Part shown: positions 9,795-22,065 of the stretch, in pieces
How positions within the stretch are numbered: the stretch's first letter is position 1
Layout: every line of letters begins with the position of its first letter
NCBI RefSeq assembly: GCF_009730915.1
Contig: NC_052480.1
Coordinates: 3,348,001 to 3,412,000 of the forward strand
DNA from: Dioscorea cayenensis subsp. rotundata
Lineage: Eukaryota > Streptophyta > Magnoliopsida > Dioscoreales > Dioscoreaceae
Direction of reading: 5' to 3'
DNA length: 64,000 nucleotides
Translations under genes and position numbers: made by a program
Notes under the pieces: generated by a model
What the model was told of the DNA's origin: nothing
Database searches by the model: none
The model's input: the letters and a program-made list of their open reading frames with translations, nothing else

Positions 9795-12700
9795 ATGGCT
9801 ACGGGCGGTGATCCATCGAGACCTCAACCTGGAACCGCCGCTGGAGGTGGTGGTGTTGGCACACGGAGTAGTGTGGACGGCCGAGGAGGATAAGATCTTG
9901 ATGATAGGGTTCAAAAAGTAATTGTTTTTTCTTTCTTCCTTTTTGATGTGAATGTTTTCTTGTTTGTTTCTTAATAGACTTGAATTGTTTTTAGATGTGG
10001 AGTGATTAGTAATCAAGATGTTGGCAAGTTGATGTTTGGTACTGGTTTTATTGTAATGAAAGGGGTGATGAGGTTTATGAGTCGTGTAAATTGTTAGAAC
10101 CGAACCATGGTTTTGTGATTTATGATTCTTGACTGGTGCTGGCTGTAGTTGGTACATTAATGAACAATTTACATTAAGTGTTGTTTCCTCGTGATTTTGT
10201 GAAAATGGATGTCTTTTCTGGTCATGCTACTTGAATTTAATAAGCTTTGATGAGCAATATGTGGAATCTATTTTGATGATCTTATAAATTCTAGGTACAA
10301 CCAGAAGGCCACTTTTGCCGCATGTGAGGAAATTGCTGCAGCATTGCCTGGAAAGACAATCCTCGATGTGGGCCTGAGGTGTGAATGGTTGTTGGTGGCA
10401 GTAAGTATTGATGACTTGCTAGCTCTGCTTTTAGCCTATGCTAATTCATGCTCACTGTACTCATGGCTGCATATATGCAAATATTTCATCAAGCATTCAC
10501 AAATTTGACATAAATGACTTCCATTCTATGAGCCTACCGATTTAATATTTGAGCATGGGGGAATGTCAACTGTAAAGACATTTAGGAACAATCCCACTGA
10601 TTTATTTGCATAACCATGTCAGTTGACTTAGCATATGCCCAAATATGCTAATGCTGGAGTTTAAGGAAAAAACTGTATAATTCAAAAGATTTATTTCCCT
10701 TTTTCCTCCATTCCTGTGTATAAGTTGTTTTGAAAATTCCTCTTTCCCAAAGAGTATCTACATTAACGCTGAACTTTGAATTTTGAAGGCCAATAGTTTG
10801 TTGTTCTTTTTATGCATCAAGTAGCAATTACTTTTTATTTTTTATTTTTTTTGTTTAATGGATGCTTGTAGATAACCTAGCACGATGAGGTTAATTCCTG
10901 TAGAGCTAAGAGAGATTTTCTGTAAACTGAACTAAGAATGGCCTACCATGGTTATAGTGTTGGACCATGTTTGTATGTTACTTGAATACGTTTAGTGTAA
11001 ACAATTTTTGAGAAACCACCTTTTTCTCTCAATTGCACTAACTTGTCTTGCTTTTGTTTTGTTTACTAACAAAAGAAAGCAAAAAGAGAACTAGAGATGG
11101 CCATTGCATTTCAATAATAAATTGTGTCAAAAAGGTTGGTTGATCATATTTTGGATGCACACATTTCTATTTGTAAAGATTTTTGTGTTTCTGCGTGCTA
11201 TATATTTAAAACTGCCCAGTGTAGTTGAGTCTCATGGTGTAATGTTCATTTCAAAATTTGATAATTTGATGGGGAATCAAATAGAGAAAACTTAACTTGA
11301 GTTTGTTTCTTCGATATTTTGACAACTCCTAAATATTAAAGTTCTGGATATCTTAGTGACTTATACAGGTCTTTAGTAGGGAGAAAAAAAAAGAAAAAAA
11401 AAGAAAATCAAAGACCAATAGATGTCTGTAAATATGGACCTTTGCTTTAAAATGTCTTTATCTTTGGTATCCTCGTCACAGATATTTGTCAACTCTTCCA
11501 TGCATATATGTATATATATTTCTCTGTCTCTACATAAGCTATAAGTTTCATTAGGTAAAATATTATGGCCTTGGCAATTGAAGTCTGAATTGTGTGCACA
11601 AGTTACTGGCTTGCTGCTATGCTTAAAACCATGCTTGGGATGAGTCACTTCGATGTTTCAAACAAAATTTTGTCAACTGGGCAACCCAATTTGAAGAGAT
11701 GGGAGCACTGGTAATGAAGAAGTTTGAAACCAAATCATTGGCTTCTATTGTCCATCATGTGCAAAATGCTACCACCTTTGAAATTAACATGGCAACAGAC
11801 CTTTCAATTTGTTACGTCAGCTAGAAACATTTATTTTGTGGAAACCATGCGCCTGACTGGGAAAATTGAATATTCTCAAAGAAAATGATAGTTAATTATT
11901 TTTTTTTTTGTAAAAAAACATACTTGAAGTGATTTCAAAATCTTGCATGCATTTATGACGTAATAATATTGTTGTTTTTCTTCTCAGAAATGTCAGCCAA
12001 CTCTATAAAGTAATGAGGATTTGTTCTTCTTGTTGCAGAAAAAAATAAAAACTCTCTCAAATTATCATATGGTGCGGCCATTAGCACACATGTCTAGCGA
12101 AGGTATTAATATAGATAGAGGTTTGATGGTTTTCTTCTTCCTTCCATCCATTATATTCCAATATAATCAAGTGAACCATTCATATTTTTCATAATTAAAA
12201 TAATGTCATATTTATCTGGCAGAAAATTTTCTTTTCTCATGTCAGACATGGGTCTTAGATTTGATGAGGTTATTGATGCGGCCAAAAAAGATAAAGGGTT
12301 TTTTTTTTATGTAGGGTATCATTATTTTGATAATCAAACAGCACATCTACAAGACAGTCTCTTGTATAAAGAAAGAAATATAGTGAAGCTTAATTAAACT
12401 TTTCTCTTATAACTTAAATAGCTAAAAGCTATTAGTTCTAGTTCATGAAATAACTAATTCCTCATTTTAATAGATTAGTAGTCTGTAAAACCGCTCCATA
12501 AATTCACTTAATGGAGAAGAACTAAACAATAGCATCAACTAAGTTAATTTATGTATGTGGTAGGTAAATCAGAACAATGAAATTCGAAGATGGGGCCGAT
12601 ATATGATTAGTTTCAATCTGAAAAGTATACTAAAGCATAGGTGTTAAGCATCACTAAATTGATATGCACGTTTGTGAAGCATAGCTGAAGGCAGTGGGAT

Positions 12701-13901
12701 CCTATTTTTCTGTTAAAATTGAGTAATACAAGGATTGTATACAAGGATTGTCTGGATAATGTTGGAAGACACTTGTACATCACATTTCCCTAGCGATGCA
12801 TATACTGATTATTTTGTGTTTGGAAGGGGATGGATCCATAACAATCATTGTCCATCCTAGACTAGGAAACATTGCTTTTACTACAAATGTGCTTTATTAT
12901 TCACTTTTATTTGTTTTCAGATAATTGTGAGGCGAGAAGAAACCTCCTTGACTCAACTGAAGATATTCTGAAGAAAGTTCGTGAAAATCCCCAGGTATTC
13001 ATCAATCAAATGTTTTCATAACATCTTTTAATATGCTTTATTTACTAACAGAAATCAGGTTTAAATGTGTTTTATAGTTCTGAAAGTTACAATCATGTCT
13101 GGGAATTAAATTGAAATCTTTTGAGATCGTTTTTTACTTTAATCGTACTGAATTGTGTCATTATACTTGTGTGTTTTTGGATATGGACTTTCTGGCAAGA
13201 TAATGCACATATCATGGTCATAGATGGCTTTGTGATGATTTTTTATTTTTTTTATTTTTATTTTTTTTTGCAGACAAACGAAAACATGGAACTTCTCTAC
13301 AGTGCATTGAAGAATATTGTCAAATTTATGGAGTATTACTGGTAAATTATTCTTTATCATTGAATAAAGGAACCTCATTGAATTGCATATGCTCATGATT
13401 GAATGTCTGTCGTGTGCTTCTTTTTCATGTTAACACTCGTCTTGGTCTGTTCCATTTAAATGATTCAATTGTATCTTCCATCTTGTAGTGTTGGATTAAT
13501 ACCTCTATTCAGATCCCTTTCATTTGACCATGCTGACATATTTTGACTACCTGCAATTATAATTTCCAAACAAGACAGAAATTCTGCTTTTTTCTCAAAC
13601 TAAAATGAAATTAACTTGATGGCGCTTCACTTATTTCTGCTAACAGAAAAAAAAAAAAACAAATTTACTTGTAAGAGAAGTTTTGTACCAAGGCTTCAAT
13701 ATATTTAGAAATCTAGAAATCGATTAGGAGATGTGCTCTCTTGCCAATATTGATGTGCATCCTTAGTGATTATACTTTCAACATTGTTCATGTTGGTAAG
13801 AAAAACTTTTGTTTGATACATTAATTTTTTTCTGATAAATTTCACATGAATTCTGAACATGGTTGGAATTTCGCTGCAGGACTAATGGTGCCCAAAAGTG
13901 A
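9795..13901 (+). pseudogene. SANT/DUF3755-like gene, copy 1 (frameshifted)
   Basis: Exons align with those of copies 2 and 4: 9795-9917, 10295-10400, 11087-11134 (shifted acceptor), 12039-12102, 12921-12994, 13274-13341, 13880-13901. Exon 1 has lost 2 nt near 9856, giving a stop at 9891 just inside the SANT-like segment. The other exons remain open and similar to copy 2 (EEIAAALPGKTILDVGLRCEWLL; ENMELLYSALKNIVKF). The last exon ends at an early TGA that copy 2 shares, losing the MPPLPV tail of copy 4. Decay looks recent because splice borders are intact apart from the ancestral exon 3 acceptor change. A downstream start could still give a short product, but I treat it as a pseudogene. Confidence 0.8.
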
Positions 13902-14108
13902 GCGGAGAAAAATGCCACTTCATGTGAAGTTGAATAAGTGACTTGCGTAGTTTATGTTGGCCAGAGTTCCAATTCATCTTATGGTGCATTATCACAGTAG
14001 GGATTACTTGTTCAAATTCTCTTGCAGATATACATTAGTTTTTTTTTTCGAATTTCCAATAAAAAACAAGTCTTTTATTGTCCAATGTTCTCATGGAATG
14101 GTTGAAAA

Positions 14109-14370
14109 TTTATGAAGCATTAATTCAAATTTAAAGTATTTCTACAACTTCCAACTAATCATATTCAAATATGTATTTTATTAAATCATATTTTAAAAAA
14201 AGATAATTTTTAAAAATTAATAATTTTTTTATAAATTATAAATTATCAATTATTATAACAAATTTTTTTTATCCAACTAAATTAATTAAAAACATTGAAG
14301 GGAGTATTTTAAATAAGGTTAATTTAAAAAAATAATATACATATATAAATAAGGTTAATTTAAAAAAATA

Positions 14371-14431
<61 letters not shown>

Positions 14432-15754
14432 TATTAACTGAATTTTTTTGGTTGAAAAAGTAACTCTAACTGATTTCATTAATCTAGTTAAAATAGATAA
14501 ATAAAAAAGATGGAGTATTTTTTTAAGAAGAGGGTAAGTATGTAAAATCATTTGTCTTGAAGGGTATTGCAGTCTTTTCATTTTGGCAATCCCTAATTCT
14601 GAGATTTAGGGTTTTCCTATAAATCTCTGAAGTTGGCCGCCCAAAGGTGAGGAAGAAAAGGCAAAGTTGAGAAGGTCTCAAGTCGTTCTCTTGATTTCAT
14701 TTGATCTCTTGTTTGTTTGATCTTTTTTTATGATTGTTTTTGATGAAAAAAAAAAAAGAAAGCCAATTTGCAGAGCAAAGGCGCCTGATCAAAGTGGTGA
14801 TAATCTTTGCATTGAAGGTTGGCGATATCAAAATCGATCTGCAATTCTCCGTGCCTCTCAAACTCTTTCTATTTTGATGATGGCCTCGAACAAATTGCTA
14901 CACCATTCTTTTATTTTATTTAAATTTTTCCTTTTTTTTTTTTTTGATCTTTTTTCTTTTCTCTGGAGGTATTGTTTCTTGTTTTTCTTAATGTGGTTGT
15001 GTTTGTGAGATTGATTATGATTTTGGCAGCAAAAACGTAGCTATTGAGAGATTTTTATCCTTATTTATTTATTTTTGGTTTAATGTTATTTTTATTTATT
15101 TCGTCTCAGCGTTTGTTTCAGTTCTATTGTTTTCAATTTTTGTTTTTTTATTTTTTATTTTTAGTTTTATTTTTTTTTTCGGTGCAAAGGTGCTAATTTA
15201 AGTGTTTGGATCTGGAATTTTTTTGAATGAATTGGTGTGTTTTTGTGGTTTTGATTTATTAATAAATATTATTGGTTTAATTAATGTGGTTATGTTTGTG
15301 AGATTGATTATGATATCGGGAGCAAAAACATAGTTTTTGAGAGATTTTTATTGTTATTTTTTGGTTTAATATTATATTTATTTATTTATTTCGTCTCTAT
15401 TTGTTTCACTTCTATTGCTTTCCATTTCTGTCGTTACTTGTAATTTTTACTTTACTTTTTTTTGGGTACAAAGTTGCTAATTTAAGTGTTTGGATCTGAA
15501 TTTTTTTTTTTGAATGAATTGGTGTATTTTTGTGGTTTTGATTTATTAATACTGATTAAAACAAATAATATTGGTTTAATTAATGGCTAAATTGATATTA
15601 AGAAAAAAAAGAAAATTAAAAGTTAAAACACAATATTATTTGTACCGAAAAAAATTATTTGTATCAATTTTTTTTTTCTGGTGAGAGACTATTATCAATT
15701 TTTTGTATGCCGTTTTTTTTGGCTTGACAGGGCATGAGTTTGGCTGGAATTAAA
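14109..15754. other. interval between duplication units; promoter-like box and a tandem repeat
   Basis: The interval is absent from the end of unit 2. A (TA)n tract lies at about 14371-14427. At 14605-14625 a telo-box-like TTAGGGTTTT is followed by CCTATAAATCTC, resembling a plant housekeeping promoter. A T-rich leader-like sequence follows, then two direct copies of about 290 bp (14988-15280 and 15281-15551). I cannot identify a gene here. Confidence 0.5.
14988..15551 (+). repeat. direct tandem duplication, about 290 bp, two copies
   Basis: Both copies begin TTAATGTGGTT, continue GTTTGTGAGATTGATTATGA and share AATTTAAGTGTTTGGATCTG later on. They are T-rich and diverged by scattered substitutions. 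Confidence 0.85.
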
Positions 15755-15866
15755 AATTTTATTAGTTATACTATTTGAATTTATTAAATTAAATTAATTA
15801 TTAAAATATTATTTAAAATAGTTAAATAGATTCAAATCTAGTGGTTAAATCAATATAGTGATGGTC

Positions 15867-16320
15867 GGGTATATATCTTGAGTGGGTACTGTACTATGGT
15901 CAATTTTCACTTTGAGCATCAAACTTTAATTTGTATCATTTCGGTTATCCAATTTCAATTTGGTTTCATTGAGCCGGTACTAAGAGATTTTTTAGAGAAA
16001 TTTAATGGCGATGCTACGAGAATTGCATTGTCAACGATGTCAATATAGTCACCTATTATGCAATTCAATGATGTCCTCGTGTACATAATAGGTGGTAACA
16101 TGGACATTGTTGATGATGTGGCATACACACATTAGTAGATGACTTCGTTAATTGCTATGGACAAGGCAATTCTGGCAACAAGATCATCAAATTCCTCCCA
16201 GAAACCTCTTGGTACTCGTCCAGTGAAACCAAAGTTTGATAACTGAAATGATACAAATTGAAGTTTGATGTTCAAAGTGAAATTTAACTATAGTATAGTA
16301 CCCACTCAAAATATTTACGA
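15867..16320. mobile_element. Mutator-like MITE with 10-bp target duplication (unit 2 only)
   Basis: AGTGATGGTC flanks both ends (15857-15866 and 16321-16330). Unit 1 has the undisturbed single site near 4570. Terminal inverted repeats of about 80 bp include TTGAGTGGGTACT and CACTTTGA..CATCAAACTT. The interior has no transposase. A related palindromic element lies at about 38362-38710. Confidence 0.85.
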
Positions 16321-17284
16321 AGTGATGGTCTGATATCTTGAACGATCTAATCTCTTAAGACATTAGGTTTTTTTTTGTGACTAGATGCTATTGCCGACTT
16401 GTGTAAAAGATTTCAACGTTTCTATTGTGAATATCACTAATAGCTGCAACCTGATTTCCCAATGCCGGTATTATTATTACTATTATTACTATTATTATTA
16501 TTATTTATAAAATAGATAAATCATGATTTTATTTAAAAAAAGTGGAAATTGCCAAAAAAACCCTTTAAGTTTGTAAAATTGCCAAAAACACCCCGTTAGT
16601 TTTGCAATCCCCAAAAACCCCCTCCTTTTAAAGTCTATGTTTTTCAAACCCCCAAACCCTGTAACGGATGTGAACGGAGTGAGTTTCAAATTTTTTGGAC
16701 GAAAATGCCCTTGCATGGGGAGTCGTGGCTGCAGCCATCTCGGCGATTTGAGAGGAAGTGGGGGGTTTTCCGTAGGGTAACCCCAAGAGACGAATTTATT
16801 GGAGCCGTTTAATTGCTTTTTCTCAACTCACGTCTTCGACTTTTTCCATTTCAGTCGTCTCCGAAGTTGTCTCTCCGCGAAGCCTCCGTAATTAGCATTT
16901 CATCGCCTTTTCCCTTTCCACCGGTATCTCGAAGGAGAAGTCCCCATGCAACTAGTTGGCATTTCATCGCTTGCAATCTAAGGTATTGAGTATGGTTTTT
17001 ATGTTAGCTGCTACATTCTAAAGAAAGATTTTTTTCGGTTTTTGCTTTTGTGCTCTGCTTTTTTGTTGGAAGATATTGAAGTCCGCAGGGGATTTCTACT
17101 GGGGTTTTTGTTAGTCTGCAGGGAGATTTCTCGGCTAGGGTTTTGTTTTGTTTTGCATTTTCAGATGATATCACCTATCGAAATAGTTTTTTTCGATTAT
17201 TATGATTTGTGTAATATTTATAATGTACATTTCCCGCTTCGTTTGATATGGTTGCTGCTTTTACAAATGAGGGTTGACGTTTAA

Positions 17285-17456
17285 GAAATGAGATGTTACT
17301 GAGTTTAACATTTGTTGTCTCTGTTTAAGTATTCTCGTCTCTGTTTAACAAAATGGGTCTCTGCTTAACATTTTATATCTCCGTTTGATAACCGAGAGTT
17401 TACCGTTTAAAAACCTTATATTTCCGCTTAAACTTTTTGTCAATACTGCAGGGCTT
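17285..17456 (+). repeat. intron array of about 20-nt units in the MULE-B protease gene (first)
   Basis: Units such as CGTCTCTGTTTAACAAAATG and GGTCTCTGCTTAACATTTTA follow each other at 20 nt (one of 24), up to an acceptor CTGCAG at 17451-17456. Confidence 0.85.
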
Positions 17457-18269
17457 GTGATTACTAGCGGTCAACCTAGTTAATGGGTGTTGCTATTTGA
17501 CACCGGTTGTGGAGACCTTAGTGAATTGAAAGTTAACACGACCCCTACATCTGGGAGATTATTCGAAGGACACCGTCTTGCGGCGTTCATCGAGCTGGAA
17601 GCCATATACCAAGAGAGGGCCCTTCTTGATTCTCTTTTTGCAAAAGTACGATGGTCGCACTAATAAATTCGGGATCGGGGAAAGCTCGCCGAGTTTCGAG
17701 ACCTCAAGATGTGGCCTCGTTCTTGGTCTCAGCGCTGATGACGGCGACGCGAGTGGTCTTCGTAAGAAGAAAACCAGGTCCGCGTCGAAGGCCGTGATCT
17801 ATCAAAGACCCACGAGAGCACGGAGACTCCATCAAGAGCACCTCGGTGCAACTTGTTCGGCATGAGGGAGAAGAAGATAATTTTGTCAAACTCCCGATGG
17901 TGTACCTCACGGGGACAGTCCCTCTTCCCAAATACATCATGCTCGGTTCGAACTCGGATCGTTGATTACGTCGATGATCTACCAGCCCATGGGGCGATCA
18001 CGCATGGGCGCAGCGACGCATCAAGTGGCTTATGGAGGATATTCCAGCGGCCGCCCGGAGTGCAAGATAGATCGCTACGGGAAGAAGACTAACACATGGT
18101 ACATTAAGGGTTGCTCGGTCGGCTTAACGTCCCTGGTTTTTACGAGATGACCGGAACGGGAAGAAAGTCCGCTTTCGAAGATCCCAAGGATGCTGTGTCT
18201 ACGGTGAAAGTACTTACCCGAAGCAAGCGACGGTAGAAAACGAGCTTGTCATCGCTCGATGGAAAAAGA

Positions 18270-18475
18270 GGTAATAAATCATGGACAATGTCTCAACATA
18301 AGTCTTTAATGTTTAAACATTTTTATTTAGCGTTTAACTTTAGTATTTACCGCTTTAACTATTATTCATAACCGCTTTAAATATTTTTGTTCTCCGCTTT
18401 AATTATATTCTATAACGCTTTAAATATATAGTTTTTTTATAGTTTAAAATGAATGATCTCATCTGAAATTGTTTG
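18270..18475 (+). repeat. intron array of 21-nt units in the MULE-B protease gene (second)
   Basis: Five consecutive units of exactly 21 nt carry the core CGTTTAA or CGCTTTAA (for example TAACCGCTTTAAATATTTTTG). The extra T in the CGCTTTAA core accounts for the 21-nt rather than 20-nt spacing. Confidence 0.85.
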
Positions 18476-19719
18476 GTTTACATATGTTAGTTTCTGAAAT
18501 GGTTCCCGTGAATCGTCGAAGAAGAAATATTTGTTGGCGCCCAACCGAGCGGATGGATGCCATTGCTCCCGAACCACTTGCTCGAAGGCGGGATGAGAGG
18601 CGACCTCTATCGCTGCGCTGGACGCCCGTTCTCCCTACTTCCACCCCACCACGCCAAGACGCATTCATCGACGCCGAGAAGCCCTCCCCTACCCCGGCAG
18701 ATTGCAACAACCCCCTACCACGACAACGATGCCCCCCGACCACTGGCAGCCCTCCGACCGTGGCAGATGCACCACGTAACATTAGGGCGAAGATGTCACC
18801 AGCAACTCTTACGCAGTCATGCGAGATATTGACGATCGAAGTTTCCTCGGCTTGCCGCTCGTGGAGGCGCTGGAAGGGACGTTTCACAAATCGGTCGCGC
18901 CATCCCTCGAAAAGAACCGAAAGCACCCGGACGAACGAGGCGTCGGAATTTAGCGACGACGACATCATCGGAAGGTCGTTCCAAAGGCGGCCACATTCGA
19001 AGAGACTTGCGAAAAAGAGGAGAACAATCGCCTCGTCTCCACCGCGTGCCGACGATGAAACAATAGCAACACCATCGGCGGTCGATCGTCATATCGAGTC
19101 TGCGCCGTTGATGACATGGCTACGACGGCTGGAGGACATCAGAGATGATGTGGCCGCTGCGCAGGTTGAGAAGGTCGCTGACTCTCTTCTCGATGAAATC
19201 GCCGACCCGGTGGAACCTGTGCCGAGATCATGGCGATCAAAGATGGACACAATCCCCAAGGTCAAGAACAAGTTAAGGGTGTGTCTCCCAATGATCGTCG
19301 TTGTCATGGCCACGGTTGAGAAGATCGTCGAATCCGTTGCGTGGCGTGGCCGGCATGACGCAGCCCAAGCAGGACACAATCCCACCACAACAAGAACCAT
19401 GTAAGGAAGTGTCTGCGGTTGATGCTCGTCGCCGTCGTCCCTCAAGATCGAGCCGGGACACAATCCCACAACAAGAACAACAATGTAAGGACGTGTTCTG
19501 CAGCTGATGCTTGCCGCCATCGCTCCCCGCGATCGAAGGAAGATGTCGATGAAGACCCCGACCGAAAGCAACGAGAGATGATCAAGGCCAATCAAAAAAA
19601 TTGGACCGACTGCTCGGAAAGCTTTTTATTCAAGAAGAAGAAATGGGTTGGCTCGAGTCGTTTTAACAAATACGAGCAGGAGTTGATGAGGATCTTCCTC
19701 AACCGCTCTACTGGACGGG

Positions 19720-19920
19720 TAAGTGTAACGCTTTTTATGATATTGTTTAAAGAGTTTCTCATAGTGTTTAACTATTACCTAATAGTGTTTAATACCATTA
19801 TGTTATCATTTAAGTTTTCGCCTTACCGCTTTAATTATATATAATATCATGTAACAATTGATAATATCATTTAAATATTTACAATATGGTCTTCTAATAT
19901 CCAGTTATCGTTTAACCTCA
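19720..19920 (+). repeat. intron array of 20-21-nt units in the MULE-B protease gene (third)
   Basis: Nine or so units from a GTAAGT donor onward have TTTAA cores at 20-21 nt spacing (for example CATAGTGTTTAACTATTACC). Coding similarity resumes after about 19925. Confidence 0.85.
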
Positions 19921-20737
19921 AGACCGCATCGTGTGGAAGAACGACGTCGCAGACCACACGCTGACGAGGTTATACACTGCGCTGAGGGGAAGGAGATGGT
20001 CATCGATGATGTGATGGACGCCTGTATGCATAATACAAAAGTCGCCGAGCAAAGAGCCATATCCTTACAAGAAGCGCGCTCCATCATCGGATCAGCTTGC
20101 TGCTTTATGTCAAAGCGGGGACGACGACATGACACATGATTATGGCTATGATCGGGGATGCCGTGCAGACTCGCATGAAGTTCAAATTGTCATCCTCCGA
20201 TAATCATGAATGGCCACTTCCATGTCGGTCGTCCCCGGACAATGATAAACAAGAGTATATGCATTATTCTTCATGTCCGGGGTACGATAAGGACGCGTTG
20301 GACATGGTAAGTTCTTTAATTATGTCCTATTAATATCTGCTTTGGTATTTAAATCGGTATTCTAATCTCGACTTGCATATCTCGACAGATGAATCTATTC
20401 GACCTTTCGTGCCGATATGGAGTTTGGCGAGTCGGCTGCACGAAAGTACCCGCTCGTGCACGACACGAAACCCCACGCCAAAAACAAGGAAGCGCCAATT
20501 GCGCCGCCTACGCTCATGCGGTTTATCGAGCAATTACCGTGGGGTGAGAAGTTACGGCCACCGCAGACAGGGACGTTCCTTACCTCGGGATTACGGTATG
20601 TTACCCGCGATACTTAAGGAGGGAGAGCGTAAGGCGTCCATGACAAAGGGGGTCGTCACAAGCTGGGTTAAATTGTTTTGAATAACATGTCTTAGTATAT
20701 CCGATCGTCAATTTTGTTTTCAAATGTAAATCTGGAC

Positions 20738-21300
20738 AAATTCAATTCATTGTTTTCGTGTTCAAGAACATGACTTGTATATCTTAATGTAAATTTTGTT
20801 TGTTTTTGAATTGTAAAAGCGGGTTAAATTCCATTCGGTTTTTATTTCATTGTTTAATTTACGTTGTGATTGTGTACATTTCACTTTCATTGTATAAATA
20901 TAGTATATATCGTTTAAACATCAGTTTTAAATATTTCAAATTACGGTGTACCCGTTTAAAATAACACTTTCTCTGTTTAAATGAATGCACTTATTGTTTA
21001 ACTAAATACGGAAAGTTGCCCATCAATACACAATTCAATTCATTGTTTTTTTGTTTTCGAAAGAACATGACTTGTATATCTCAATGTAAATTTTGTTTGT
21101 TTTTCAATTGTAAGGCGAGGTTAAATTTCATTCGAGCTTTCATTTCATTGTTTAATTTACGTTGTAGTTGTGTACATTTCCGTTTCATTGTTTAAATATA
21201 CCATATATCGTTTAAACATCAGCTTGAAATATTTCAAATTACAGATGTATCCGTTTAAAAATAACAATGTCTCCGTGTAAATACATTCAATTCGTTATAA
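20738..21300 (+). repeat. direct duplication, about 290 bp, between the convergent MULE-B genes
   Basis: Copy 1 starts near 20740 and copy 2 near 21027. Both contain AACATGACTTGTATATCT, then AATTTACGTTGT and ATATATCGTTTAAACATCAG. This is the shared 3' region of the two convergent genes. Confidence 0.85.
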
Positions 21301-21894
21301 ATACACAATGTTTCCCTGTCATCGCTCGGTTTATTAACAATGCCTAGTCGGCGACGTTTCATTACAAGATCGCTCGATCGTGACCGGATCCTCGGCGGCA
21401 CTGCAATGTAACTCGTGGACATCAAACGCTCGCGACTCGATCCTCTTTCGCTCTAGGCCGCCCAGTCGCCTTCTAGTCAGCAGTGCGTCAGAACGAAGCT
21501 CACGATTTCCGTCTCGAAGGCCTGTCATCGTCGGGTATGGGGAATATAGCTTCCTTGTATGCCAGTTTGTAATTGTCGACGGTGAAGTACCCGCTCATAA
21601 ATCGATGTACGTTGGTGTCTGTCTGCATTATTGCTGCGCAAGCATGTTTGCAAGGGATACCATAAACTTGCCACCTTCGACGCGAACAAGTTCTCGATGG
21701 CGAGATCCACGGAGTTGCTGCGATTGGTCGATCACTCGTAACGATCATCGACACAACGACCAACACGAAGATTTCGGGTACGTCCCTCAACAATGATCTC
21801 TAACTTCGAATGTATGTCGGGCATAAGTAGGGTCTCCCATTTGGTCGCTTGCTCACGCCGGGTTACATAACATGCGCATCAACTCGAACTCGCA

Positions 21895-22065
21895 AATAAG
21901 GTTAAACAAAGACGGTGATGGTTAAATAATTCATCAACATGTTTAAACATTATTGTAATTAAATAAACGAAATTATTAATATTTAAAGTCGGAAAAAGTG
22001 TAATTAAACAAAGATTGAGAATGTTTAAAGGGTAATACTAAATGTTAAGTGTAAATCAACATTCG
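21895..22065 (-). repeat. intron array with TTTAAACA core in the MULE-B transposase
   Basis: Units with GTTAAACAAAGA, ATGTTTAAACA and similar cores lie about 20 nt apart, between the SWIM exon and the catalytic exon, in transposase-sense orientation. Confidence 0.7.

Larger units (their letters stand above)
4455..14108. repeat. tandem segmental duplication, unit 1
   Basis: The segment aligns along its length with 15755-32735. Both share the left flank (ATTTAAATAGATTCAA, then a conserved stretch before the MULE), the MULE insertion site, the right flank (ATTACCATTAATATGATAAA) and the whole SANT gene with introns. Many small differences show the duplication is old. Transposons present in only one unit leave perfect empty sites in the other. 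Confidence 0.9.
17457..20625 (+). pseudogene. MULE-B DUF1985/Ulp1 protease gene, broken
   Basis: After the acceptor near 17456 the sequence encodes, in alternating frames, a region like plant DUF1985 proteins (RTRIVDYVDDLPA, then WLMEDIPAAA-like and KKTNTWYIKGCSVGL, 17930-18140). A GC-rich low-complexity linker (18500-19600) contains the longest open stretch, about 300 codons, of uncertain frame. The Ulp1 C-terminus follows near 20420-20620 (YPLVHDTKP, LMRFIEQL, LRYVTRD). The position of the catalytic cysteine falls in a shifted frame. Three introns are visible, each filled by a 20-21-nt repeat array. Active relatives process SUMO-like proteins. This copy has several frameshifts and would not make a whole enzyme. 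Confidence 0.65.

Noticed and set aside
14730-15008. Open frame of 92 codons after the promoter-like box
   Set aside because: The start is in a poly(A) run and the end is a T-rich hydrophobic run. No family is recognised and there is no splice support.
18469-19404. Long open frame of about 310 codons as a separate gene
   Set aside because: It lies in the GC-rich linker of the broken MULE-B protease gene, between DUF1985-like and Ulp1 parts. Opposite-strand frames are equally open, so length alone is not evidence.
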